This document shows, piece after piece, positions 17,530-24,901 of a DNA stretch of 64,000 nucleotides. The notes beneath the pieces were generated by a model. It made no database searches and was not told the DNA's origin. It saw only the letters and a program-made list of their open reading frames with translations. Position 1 is the stretch's first letter. Every line of letters starts with the position of its first letter. The stretch spans positions 1-64,000 of the forward strand of contig URAZ01000016.1 of the NCBI GenBank assembly GCA_900545925.1, read 5' to 3'. The DNA comes from an uncultured Eubacteriales bacterium (GTDB taxonomy: Bacteria > Bacillota > Clostridia > Oscillospirales > Oscillospiraceae). The translations under genes were made by a program, and so were the position numbers.

Positions 17530-18500
17530 AAGTTGTGATGACGCAGGCAGTCTGCCCCGAGGGCATGCGGCTGCTGGATGGTCTGGCGGAGGTTTACGTT
17601 GCGGACAACCCGGATCCCAACAACTATCTTTCGCAGATGCAGGACGCGGACGCGTTGATTGTCCGCATTGCAAAGTGTGATGCCAATGTGATTCTAAATA
17701 GTCCGAAGCTCAAGGTCATTGGCAGAACCGGCGTCGGTTACGACTCCGTGGATGTCGCCGAGGCGACCCGGCGCGGCATACCCGTCGTGATTACCCCCGG
17801 CTCCAACAACCGCAGTGTCGCAGAACACGCGGTCGCGATGATGTTCAGCCTTTCCAAGAATCTCTACGAGGCGCAGCAGGAGATGTGCCGCGGCAACTGG
17901 GAAATCCGCGGCGCGAAAAAGGCGTTCGAGCTCGAAGGAAAAACGGTCGGCGTCATCGGTCTTGGCGCAATCGGCCGGGAGACCGCGAAAATCTGCCGAG
18001 GCTGCGGGATGAAAATTGCGGGCTATGACCCGTTTTTAAGCCGCGAGCAGATTGAAGCGCTGGGCGCGCAGGCGTATGAGAACTATGAAGATCTGCTGCG
18101 CGCGGCGGACATCGTCACCATCCATGTGCCGCTCACTGAGCAGACGCGGGACATGATCGCGGCGCGGCAGCTTGCGATGATGAAGCCCACGGCGCTTGTC
18201 ATCAATTGCAGCCGCGGCGGCATTGTCAATGAAAAAGACCTTGTCGCTGCGCTCAAAGCGGGTGTGATTGCAGGCGCGGGAACAGACGTATACTGCAATG
18301 AGCCGCCCAAGCCGGATGATCCGCTTTTGAACTGCCCGAACTTAATTGCCAGCCCGCACAGCGCCGCACAGACGCGTGAGGCGGTTGTTAAGATGGCGCA
18401 GATGTGCGTGAAGGGCTGCATTGCCGTTTGCAGCGGCGAAAAATGGCCGTATGTTGCAGACAAATCTGTCTACGAACACTCGATCTGGAAGGACCGCTGA
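17526..18500 (+). CDS. D-2-hydroxyacid dehydrogenase
   Basis: A 324-residue NAD(P)-dependent dehydrogenase of the phosphoglycerate/glycerate/lactate dehydrogenase type. The Rossmann motif VGVIGLGAIGRETA is near residue 144; catalytic arginine in INCSRGGIVNE, the glutamate in AGTDVYCNEPP and the histidine in LIASPHSAAQT. It overlaps the PdxA2 gene by four bases and is last in the operon. It could reduce a 2-oxo acid or oxidise a 2-hydroxy acid feeding the kinase step. Confidence 0.88.
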   Translation: MKVVMTQAVCPEGMRLLDGLAEVYVADNPDPNNYLSQMQDADALIVRIAKCDANVILNSPKLKVIGRTGVGYDSVDVAEATRRGIPVVITPGSNNRSVAEHAVAMMFSLSKNLYEAQQEMCRGNWEIRGAKKAFELEGKTVGVIGLGAIGRETAKICRGCGMKIAGYDPFLSREQIEALGAQAYENYEDLLRAADIVTIHVPLTEQTRDMIAARQLAMMKPTALVINCSRGGIVNEKDLVAALKAGVIAGAGTDVYCNEPPKPDDPLLNCPNLIASPHSAAQTREAVVKMAQMCVKGCIAVCSGEKWPYVADKSVYEHSIWKDR

Positions 18501-18545
18501 TCGGCACCGTCTATGAGAAAAGCTGGACTCCATCTAACAGTGTAA

Positions 18546-18767
18546 CCGTACCCGTCGTGGCATTACGTCCAAGAGGGCTGCATTCTCCCTATAGAACTGC
18601 ACACCTATGGCTGCTATGGCACTTTCCACGTTGCCGGCATGCAGGAGTTTTATCGGATTTTTTTGATTGAGCACGCTTTTCCTCACCATTGTGCAGTTGC
18701 TTATGGGCGCTATAAAGAACAGTTTCTTGCGTTGTGCCAATTTTTGAAATCAAAGAAATGTAAGTGA
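18546..18767 (+). pseudogene. C-terminal gene fragment, possibly a sugar isomerase
   Basis: An open stretch without a start codon or ribosome site reads EGCILPIELHTYGCYGTF, then FHVAGMQEFYRIFLIEHAFPHH and ends LKSKKCK. It looks like the last part of a protein, loosely reminiscent of fucose/arabinose isomerase C-termini, but I cannot assign it firmly. It starts about 45 bases after the dehydrogenase stop and marks the beginning of a decayed region. Confidence 0.35.
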
Positions 18768-18869
18768 CTCTGCGAAATATGTATATATTACCTACTTGCT
18801 CTGTTTCCCAATAAACTGCCCCACTTTTTATTTGGAATTATGCACCAAATGGCAAGCGGAGGCTAAGCC

Positions 18870-18986
18870 ATGACAGAAAAAACAGTAAGCGTCAAACCTA
18901 ACTTTATAAATTACGATGGCTTTTCTGCGGCGTCGGTCTCACTTGGATTTGATGCCCGCCACATATTTCGAAATTTCACAAAATAG
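18870..18986 (+). pseudogene. Short ORF with good ribosome site, truncated gene start
   Basis: GGAGG 8 bases before ATG 18870 introduces MTEKTVSVKPNFINYDGF, after which the reading frame runs antisense through the MATE remnant to a stop at 18986. The start signals look genuine but the body seems lost, suggesting a gene start fused to unrelated DNA by deletion. Confidence 0.25.
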
Positions 18987-19180
18987 TAAATGCTCATGGC
19001 AAGGCTCAGCATCTCGCCCGCAGAGATAGACGGCCACTCGCCGTCCATCTTGAAGATCTGCGGCAGCACCAGCACCGGGAGCACCATAAAAATGATTGTG
19101 CGGCAGAAAGACAGGATAGAATCGATTCGATTCAGAAGCGGCAGCAGCAAGAGAAATTTTTTGCAAAGAGTCATTGGCAA
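18911..19180 (-). pseudogene. MATE efflux transporter C-terminal remnant
   Basis: On the minus strand, from about 19120 down to the stop at 18911, the translation ILSFCRTIIFMVLPVLVLPQ and IFKMDGEWPSISAGEMLSL matches the last two membrane helices of MATE-family multidrug/Na+ antiporters. The rest of the roughly 450-residue protein is missing; the first 20 residues of the open frame show no homology. Confidence 0.65.
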
Positions 19181-19267
19181 ACGTTTGCTCTAGTTCTATC
19201 ATGTGAATCGTGGCAGGAAATCCTGCTGGCAACAGAATATTCCGAAGCGCACCATGAAAGAGTAATG

Positions 19268-19306
19268 AAGGAGCGCTGCGACCGAGAATGGTCGCAGCGC
19301 TCCTTT
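19268..19306 (+). terminator. Long hairpin terminator
   Basis: A perfect 16-bp stem (19268-19283 with 19290-19305), loop GAGAAT, ending CCTTTT. The arms also start with AAGG, so on the minus strand the T-tract is only TTC; activity is likelier on the plus strand. Confidence 0.6.
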
Positions 19307-19809
19307 TGGTGCTCTTTAGGGGAAGAATGGGGGTGGGATCACAATCCCAAACAACTGAATAGCCAGCAACGTGGACAACACCGCAGGTTGGGAAACGCGC
19401 ACGGCGCGCGCGACGACCCAGAAGCAAGCTTCCGGCGAGCGGGAAACGCGCCGTGGGCAGCCCGACCTGTTTGGACACACAATGTCCGGCCATAGTTGGG
19501 GTCCCCACAAAGTGGCCACTTTGTGGGGAAAGGAGAAACAAACGGAGTGGTTGAGCTTTCGCGCTTACACGGAAGCGAAAGATACGCAGTTTGTTTCGAC
19601 GTAAGACAGGCTGCCGTGGCTGGGGTTACAAGCAGTCGAGACCCCTTCCACGAGCTGTGAGAGCTGCCACGCTCTGTCTGCGCTGTTCCCAATCGCCGGG
19701 GCGCGAGCTGCAAATACGGCGTAAGAAAACCATAGCGACTATACTGGCGACTACACAGGGCAGAAATTCAAATTTCAAACTTGCATACCCTCTGTCGAAG
19801 CGCTTCTTT
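19307..19809. other. Gap without recognisable genes
   Basis: About 500 bases of GC-rich DNA with short frames on both strands but no ribosome site-supported start and no recognised homology. The only clear structure is the 26-bp palindrome at 19503. Confidence 0.4.
19503..19528. repeat. Perfect 26-bp palindrome
   Basis: CCCCACAAAGTGG followed directly by its reverse complement, with no spacer. Either a dimeric protein binding site or a cruciform/insertion scar; no neighbouring gene claims it. Confidence 0.5.
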
Positions 19810-19974
19810 TCAGAAGCGGATCCCAGCGGTAAGGAGACGGGTATCCTTGATAAATTCCTTGATCAGCCGGGTCTTTCCGACGCGCCGCCGACCATAGATC
19901 ACGACAAAGCCGCCTTCGCGGTGATATTCCTGTTCCAGCGTCTGCAATTCACTTTGCCGTCCAATAAATTTCAT
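19810..19974 (-). pseudogene. AAA ATPase N-terminal remnant
   Basis: From ATG 19974 on the minus strand 54 residues read MKFIGRQSELQTLEQEYHRE then GGFVVIYGRRRVGKTRLIKEF: the typical start of the archaeal-ATPase/DUF234-type P-loop proteins (GRRRVGKT is Walker A). The frame stops after GIRF and the remaining roughly 400 residues are absent. A truncated pseudogene bordering the mobile module. Confidence 0.7.
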
Positions 19975-20105
19975 TTCGGCTCATGTCCTTTAATATAATC
20001 TTGATTATGATAATTCAAATTATGCTATTAGTATGGCAGACGATTGTAAAAAAGTCAATCGAAACTTCTGTTTTAGTGAAACTATCTGATTTGGAGGGAA
20101 TCCCC

Positions 20106-21098
20106 ATGAAAGCAGCCAAGCTGACCGAGCATCCAAGTTTCCGACTTATGCGGCAGACGGACGTACAGAACGTCTGGCATATGCAGATGCCGCGATGGTT
20201 ATTTTCCGACCCGCGATATGCGGATATGAGTCTGGACGCGAAAGTGACGTATACATTTCTTCTCAACCGCTTTCAGCTTTCACGGCGCAACGGCTGGGTG
20301 AACGATGCAGGCGAGGTATTTGTAATCTTCCCCCGCAAGGCGCTGGCAAAGGAGCTTCGCATCTGTGAGCAGCGCGTCACAGCGGCCTTTCGCAAGCTGG
20401 CAGAGCTTCAGCTCATCTGGGAAAAGCGCTGCGGGCGCGGCGACGCCAACCAGATTTATCTGGCAAGCGTCACGCCCATCGACGATCCCAACTACGAATG
20501 CGCGCCGTTCTGCTCTGAATCGTATGAATCCTGCGGTTCCAGAACCGCGGATGCTGCATTTCTTGATGCGGAAGAACCGCAGGAGCTGCCGCCCCAGAAC
20601 CCCGGAATTCCCGCTTTTAGAACCGAAGATCCTGATGTTCCAGAACCGCAGGATTTGGGCGCAAGTAATACTGATCTTAGTCAACCTGATATAGCTTTCT
20701 CAGATGTCAGTCCATCCGTACCTTCGGAGGACAGGCCGACGGACGACGAAAAAGAGCTCACGGGCATTCTGGATGCTTGTGAGCTTTCGTATTTCGAGCC
20801 GGAGGTGGCGCGTGTTTTTGAAAACGCCATCGAGCGGCTTTTCTACTCGGACAACCTGTGTATCGGACAGGCTGTTCTGCCGCGAAGCAGGGTGCGGTCA
20901 CGGCTGCATCTGCTGAACTATTTTGTCCTGCAAGAAACGGAGAGCAAATTGCACGCGAACCGGAATGTGCCGGTCAGGGATTCTACGAAATACGTTATGT
21001 CAACTATCTACAACTGCATCACGGAAACGGAAAGTGACCTGCTGGTCGATCCGTATCTCAATTCGCTGCGTTCGCCGCCGGGAAAGGGGCGAGGCTGA
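20106..21098 (+). CDS. Replication initiator protein A (RepA_N)
   Basis: A 330-residue initiator. Residues about 20-115 form the RepA_N winged-helix domain (PRWLFSDPRYADMSLDAKVT, YTFLLNRFQLSRRNGWV, FPRKALAKELRICEQRVTAA). An acidic, P/E-rich linker follows (about 135-220) and a DUF6017-like C-terminal domain (ARVFENAIERLFYSDN to YNCITETESDLLVDPY). ATG 20106 has GGAGGG 6 bases upstream and an AT-rich leader before it that may contain the origin. It is the first gene of the large mobile module; downstream genes overlap, so it probably leads the operon. Confidence 0.85.
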   Translation: MKAAKLTEHPSFRLMRQTDVQNVWHMQMPRWLFSDPRYADMSLDAKVTYTFLLNRFQLSRRNGWVNDAGEVFVIFPRKALAKELRICEQRVTAAFRKLAELQLIWEKRCGRGDANQIYLASVTPIDDPNYECAPFCSESYESCGSRTADAAFLDAEEPQELPPQNPGIPAFRTEDPDVPEPQDLGASNTDLSQPDIAFSDVSPSVPSEDRPTDDEKELTGILDACELSYFEPEVARVFENAIERLFYSDNLCIGQAVLPRSRVRSRLHLLNYFVLQETESKLHANRNVPVRDSTKYVMSTIYNCITETESDLLVDPYLNSLRSPPGKGRG

Positions 21099-21613
21099 TG
21101 CTGCTGACGAAACAGCAAAAATATCTGCTGGCGGTCTTGGAAAAGCTCGGCTGCGCGGAGCAGCGGCAGCTTGCCGCACTGCTGCAAAAGACGTTTGCCT
21201 TTTCTGCGCTCGATGATGCCGTGCGCGTAACCGGCGCTTGTGTACGCCAGATGCAGATGGGCGGACTGCTGCAAATCTCGGATGGTCTCATTACGCAAAC
21301 CGGAGGGCAACTCAATACACAGCGGATAGAAGCCATTGACGTGATGCTGGAGCTGTCCGCGGCGCAGCCGGAGAGTTTTTATGCCGTAGACAAACATATC
21401 CTGCTCCGCTTTTCGCTTGGAGAACCCAGCTTCAAGCAATTTGTCATCGTGTCCGGCAGCGATCCGCCGCCGGAGCATGAGATCCAGCAGGACAAAAAGA
21501 TCATTGCTCTGCTGCCTGATAGCATCAAGCCAGAGGCGTTTTCATACACCAGACCCGTCATTTTTGCGATCCGGCAAGAAAACGGCACGCACCGCTTCTT
21601 TGCCAGAAAATAA
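21098..21613 (+). CDS. DUF5697-like mobile-element protein
   Basis: A 171-residue soluble protein whose start overlaps the repA stop by one base (TGATG). It begins MLLTKQQKYLLAVLEKLGC with a winged-helix-like N-terminus and a compact C-terminal half (KQFVIVSGSD, IFAIRQENGTHRFF). It resembles DUF5697-type proteins found beside repA genes; no biochemical role is known. Its place implies a replication or copy-control function. Confidence 0.55.
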   Translation: MLLTKQQKYLLAVLEKLGCAEQRQLAALLQKTFAFSALDDAVRVTGACVRQMQMGGLLQISDGLITQTGGQLNTQRIEAIDVMLELSAAQPESFYAVDKHILLRFSLGEPSFKQFVIVSGSDPPPEHEIQQDKKIIALLPDSIKPEAFSYTRPVIFAIRQENGTHRFFARK

Positions 21614-21634
21614 TTATTACAGGAGGAACTACAT

Positions 21635-22714
21635 ATGCCCAGAAAGAAAGCCGAACCCGAAGTGCTGCAGGAAGAAATTGTGCAGCCGGAAATTACTGAA
21701 ACCGAAGAAAAGGCCATCATGGAACAGCCCACAGTGGAACCGCAGGTCGAAGAACCTGCAATCACAGAACCTGTACACCCCTATGGTGAGGAAGAACCAC
21801 TCACAGCGGAAGAAAAATCCGAATCTTCTGAACCGGAGAAGAAATCCTTCTATGATCTGGACTTCCGTGCGCTCGATCAGGGCCTCTCGCCGGAGCAGCG
21901 GCAGGAGTGGAACACGATCTATGCCTCCTTCCGCAGCCGAAGCGTCATGCGCGGCACGATCATTGGCGTCGATCCCCATTCCATGACCGTCCGCAGCACA
22001 CAGACCGGACAGGTCGAGACCAAGCGGATGTACTGCGCGGTCATCGTGCCGTTCCGCGCCCGCATTCTGATTCCCGAGACGGAAATGTGGGCGGAAAATG
22101 AAGAACGCCCGGCGTTCGTTTTGCGGAACATGCCGGGCGCTCAGATCGATTTTGTGATTACCCATGTGGATCGTGAAGCGGGCTTCGCCATCGGTTCCCG
22201 CCGTCTGGCGCTGGCCTCTCGGCGCTATTTCTTCTCGACGCAGCCTCTCCACCAGCCGGGCAGCCGTGTGCCGTGCCATGTGCTGGCCGTCGGCCCGCGT
22301 CGATGCCTCGTCGAATGCTATGGCTACGATGTGAATCTTTCGCAGCGTGATATGAGCTATGCGGCTATTCCCGACCTGCGGGAACAGTATCATCCGGGCG
22401 ACGAGCTGACCTGCGTGGTCAAGCAGTTTGACCGCAAGGCAGGTAGCTTGGAAATCTCCATCAAGGAGACCGTTCCAAACCCCTTCGACGAAGCCAGCCT
22501 GCGCCACCCTGTCGGCTGCCGCCGCAGAGCAAGCATCGCGGGCAAATATGCCGGCGGCGTGTTCTGCAACCTCCCCGACGGCGCTGTCGTCATGTGCCGG
22601 TATTCATTCCATTACGAGGACTCGGACTTCAAAACCGGCGATACCGTCATGGTCGTGATCCAGCGGTATGACGAGGGTAAGAAACAGATTTTTGGGAAAA
22701 TCGTAGGACGATAA
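21635..22714 (+). CDS. S1-domain RNA-binding-like protein
   Basis: A 359-residue protein. The first 75 residues are acidic and low-complexity (many E and P). Three OB/S1-like units follow: about 105-150 (SRSVMRGTIIGVDP), about 195-275 ending in a clear S1 signature (GDELTCVVKQFDRKAGSLEIS) and about 290-359 (ASIAGKYAGGVFCNLPDGAV). Ribosome site AGGAGG before ATG. Related to ribosomal protein S1 and likely binds RNA or single-stranded DNA. It closes the first transcription unit, followed by a hairpin terminator. Confidence 0.75.
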   Translation: MPRKKAEPEVLQEEIVQPEITETEEKAIMEQPTVEPQVEEPAITEPVHPYGEEEPLTAEEKSESSEPEKKSFYDLDFRALDQGLSPEQRQEWNTIYASFRSRSVMRGTIIGVDPHSMTVRSTQTGQVETKRMYCAVIVPFRARILIPETEMWAENEERPAFVLRNMPGAQIDFVITHVDREAGFAIGSRRLALASRRYFFSTQPLHQPGSRVPCHVLAVGPRRCLVECYGYDVNLSQRDMSYAAIPDLREQYHPGDELTCVVKQFDRKAGSLEISIKETVPNPFDEASLRHPVGCRRRASIAGKYAGGVFCNLPDGAVVMCRYSFHYEDSDFKTGDTVMVVIQRYDEGKKQIFGKIVGR

Positions 22715-22730
22715 TGCGCAAATATATAAA

Positions 22731-22762
22731 CGGCAAGGCGCATTTCACGCCTTGCCGCTTTG
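22731..22762. terminator. Terminator between convergent genes
   Basis: CGGCAAGGCG (22731-22740) pairs with 22748-22757 around CATTTCA; CTTTGTT follows on the plus strand. It separates the S1-like gene from the convergent fic gene. Confidence 0.6.
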
Positions 22763-22772
22763 TTGCAAAAGA

Positions 22773-23498
22773 TTATGATTTTTCACGCTGCTGGTGTGGC
22801 TGCGGAACATACTTTTCTTTTTGGTACTTCTGATATTTTCCCGTTCTTTCCGATTGTCCGCCAGAATCAAGAGCCTGTTCGTCATAGATGATCGGCTCGG
22901 TGCAGACCGCATCCATCAAAATGCGCTCCAAATGCTCATACTCGGAAACCTGATCCAATGAGGCCATAACAAAGGAATCGCGCACATATCCAGCACTTGC
23001 GGCCATCAATTCGTGATCCATGTAATATCCATAATGCTCAACGAACAGCGTCATCATCATAACGACCGTTCGTGTATTGCCTTCACGAAACGGATGCACC
23101 TGCCATACACGCGGAAACAGCCTTGCAAGATCATGTACAAATTCTTCTCTGGAGAACCGCTCCCACTGTTTTGCTGAAATAGCGGTGTATGCTTTTTCCA
23201 AATCATCTGGAATTGCTTCATCGTTGCTGTACCAGACGCTGCGCCCGCCCAGCAAACGCTCCCGCTTTTCGATATTGATGATCCGATACTGACCGGCCCA
23301 ATCATAAATATCGCCAAACAGAAACCGATGGATTTCGCACAATCCGGCAGGTGTAAAATCCGAAAAGCCGCGCTCATACAAAATCATCATGCTTGCGCGT
23401 GACTGCTCCGCTTCGATCAGATCAAGCGTTTTCTCATCCCGAATGTCCAGTTTGTTTTTCAGGACAGGAACATCCTCGTATAAATAAATGTCAGGCAC
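22773..23498 (-). CDS. fic: Fic-family AMP-transferase toxin
   Basis: A 241-residue Fic-domain enzyme that probably AMPylates a hydroxyl on a host protein. The catalytic motif HPFREGNTRT lies near residue 126, and the start MPDIYLYEDVPVLKNKLDIR is typical of stand-alone bacterial Fic toxins. A GTG at 23498 is chosen because it fits the family start and overlaps the stop of the small upstream antitoxin-like gene; a TTG at 23537 would add 13 residues lying inside that gene. The C-terminus is charged and disordered-looking. It sits with the antitoxin and an XRE regulator on the strand opposite to the module, as a self-contained addiction cassette. Confidence 0.85.
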   Translation of the reverse strand: MPDIYLYEDVPVLKNKLDIRDEKTLDLIEAEQSRASMMILYERGFSDFTPAGLCEIHRFLFGDIYDWAGQYRIINIEKRERLLGGRSVWYSNDEAIPDDLEKAYTAISAKQWERFSREEFVHDLARLFPRVWQVHPFREGNTRTVVMMMTLFVEHYGYYMDHELMAASAGYVRDSFVMASLDQVSEYEHLERILMDAVCTEPIIYDEQALDSGGQSERTGKYQKYQKEKYVPQPHQQREKS

Positions 23499-23691
23499 GG
23501 CTGCGCACCATTGCTGCAAGCTTTCTGTGGGAAGCAAGCAGCGCAGATTTCATTTGCTGATCTGTGATTTCACCCTTTGCCCAACAAGCAGAGAGCGTCT
23601 TTGCATAATCGGAAACCGGAACGCCTTCAATCGCATTGATCGCGTCGGCTGCCTTGACAGCAGCAATCCTGCGGTTTTGCATTTGATCCAT
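23491..23691 (-). CDS. VbhA-like antitoxin of Fic
   Basis: A 66-residue protein translated from ATG 23691 with AAAGGAG upstream. The middle (AADAINAIEGVPVSD, then CWAKGEITDQQMKSAL) resembles VbhA-type Fic antitoxins whose (S/T)xxxE(G/N) helix blocks the ATP site. Here EG is present but the residue four before the glutamate is isoleucine instead of Ser/Thr. It overlaps the fic start by eight bases, ensuring antitoxin is made first. Confidence 0.7.
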   Translation of the reverse strand: MDQMQNRRIAAVKAADAINAIEGVPVSDYAKTLSACWAKGEITDQQMKSALLASHRKLAAMVRSRA

Positions 23692-23763
23692 GACAGTTGC
23701 TCCTTTCGAGGCTTGGACTCTGCTATCCAGTATAGCCGATTTGCTTATCAAAATCAAATTTCT

Positions 23764-24042
23764 TTAAGTATTTCTTTTCAAAATCTTATCCTGCAAGAAT
23801 GCGATCTGGATCAGCTCCTCAGGCGTTACATCAAGCGCGTCGGCGATGTTAAAGAACGCTTCCATGGAGAACGCACGGACCATATTCGGTGCTTCGATCG
23901 CGCTCAGATGAGAGCGGCTGATGCTTGCTTTTTCGGCTAACTGTTCCTGTGACATCCCGCGCATCTTCCGCAGAGAGGAGATTGCAATGCCCATCTGGAT
24001 GAACCGATCCCGATTTTTGAAGCTGATTTCGTCTTTGCTCAT
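23764..24042 (-). CDS. XRE-family regulator of the Fic cassette
   Basis: A 92-residue protein with one Cro/C1 HTH (IQMGIAISSLRKMRGMSQEQ, LAEKASISRSHLSAIEAPN, then FSMEAFFNIADALDVTPEEL). A GGGGGCG-type ribosome site precedes ATG 24042. It is upstream of the antitoxin and toxin on the same strand, separated by about 70 bases, so it likely autoregulates the cassette. Confidence 0.8.
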   Translation of the reverse strand: MSKDEISFKNRDRFIQMGIAISSLRKMRGMSQEQLAEKASISRSHLSAIEAPNMVRAFSMEAFFNIADALDVTPEELIQIAFLQDKILKRNT

Positions 24043-24230
24043 AGTAAACGCCCCCTTCTGTGAAAATTATAGAAGCTGCGGCGTCTTGGCTCAGCTTCGT
24101 ATATAAAGCGATTGACTTATTTATAGAGCGTTATATAATTGTATTGTGCAATACGCCAAAATATACGGCACATGCGCTTTATAATAAGCAGACAATCGTC
24201 CTGTTGAAATGGGAGAGGAGGGAAGCAGCT

Positions 24231-24665
24231 ATGATCTGCGCGCTGATTGGAGATCAGACGATCAGAAATTTGAATGAGGAGCGTTTGGAGCTGCGGCTTC
24301 GTACGCTGATTGAGCAGGAGCATGTTTCCGCGTTTGTTCTTGGCTATTTCGGGCCGTTTGAGCGGCTTGCGCTCCGCGTAATCCGGCGCGTGCAGCAGGA
24401 CTATCCGCTGCTGGACTATACAGTGATCCTGTGCGGACTGCGAAAAGAGAGACCGGCAGAGCCGGAGCTTGACTATCTGCACACGCTGTACCCGCAGGGC
24501 TGCTGGCTCTGGCCCGGACGGATCGGGTTGACGCGGAAGCTGTGCTATCTTGCGTCGGCATCGGACATGATCGCTTATTATGACGATACGGAGCAGCGCA
24601 GAGCCGCAAGCTGGATTCGTCGGGCAGCACGGAGAAAGCGGTTATGCGATACAACACTTGAGTAA
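24231..24665 (+). CDS. SLOG/DUF1273-like protein
   Basis: A 144-residue protein starting at ATG 24231, with GGAGGGAAG 5-8 bases upstream; a longer in-frame start at 24060 lacks such a site. The pattern AFVLGYFGPFERLALRVIRR followed by YPLLDYTVILCGLRKE and a later ASDMIAYYDD recalls the nucleotide-binding SLOG (YpsA/DUF1273) fold. Substrate unknown. It is the last gene before the small-RNA-like unit. The assignment is by pattern only. Confidence 0.5.
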   Translation: MICALIGDQTIRNLNEERLELRLRTLIEQEHVSAFVLGYFGPFERLALRVIRRVQQDYPLLDYTVILCGLRKERPAEPELDYLHTLYPQGCWLWPGRIGLTRKLCYLASASDMIAYYDDTEQRRAASWIRRAARRKRLCDTTLE

Positions 24666-24673
24666 TCCGCAAG

Positions 24674-24702
24674 TTTGCGCCTGTCTGCTGCTGCGCTACA
24701 AT
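24674..24702 (+). promoter_or_regulatory. Promoter of small RNA copy 1
   Basis: TTTGCG (24674-24679), 17-base spacer, TACAAT (24697-24702). The sequence CAAGTTT and GCTACAATA are conserved in copy 2 at 36476-36504. Confidence 0.6.
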
Positions 24703-24708
24703 AAATCT

Positions 24709-24866
24709 GTATTCCAGGTCAGAGCAGTATCAGGGCGGAGCAGTTTGAGGGCGGAGGTGATTTCTCGGGGCGAAGTATGCCCCGGTTCCGTGCGCAGGCC
24801 AGTGAATACCAAAATACAACAGGACCTATAAGACCGTAATTGCCGCTTGGCAGTTACGGTCTTTTT
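24709..24866 (+). ncRNA. Candidate small RNA / leader, copy 1
   Basis: Between the promoter and a 15-bp hairpin with T-run (24830-24866) lies about 120 bases that are strongly similar to 36511-36664. Shared blocks: TATTCYAGGTCAGAGCAG, two GGGCGGAG repeats, GGGCGGAGGTGA, a small GGGGC/GCCCC stem and CCGGTTCCGNGCGCAGG. No ORF with a ribosome site is shared. The terminator ends 35 bases before the helicase start, so it is either a stand-alone RNA or an attenuated 5' leader. The family is not recognised. Confidence 0.6.
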
Positions 24867-24901
24867 GTGTCCCAAAAACGATGGAAGGAGTGAAACCATG
24901 A

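Noticed and set aside
19307..19720. Possible rRNA or tRNA fragment in GC-rich gap
   Set aside because: No tRNA cloverleaf or conserved rRNA segments could be seen.
24641..24866. A known riboswitch upstream of the helicase
   Set aside because: Compared from memory with SAM, THF, guanidine and preQ1 consensus features; none matches, so it is left as an unassigned RNA.
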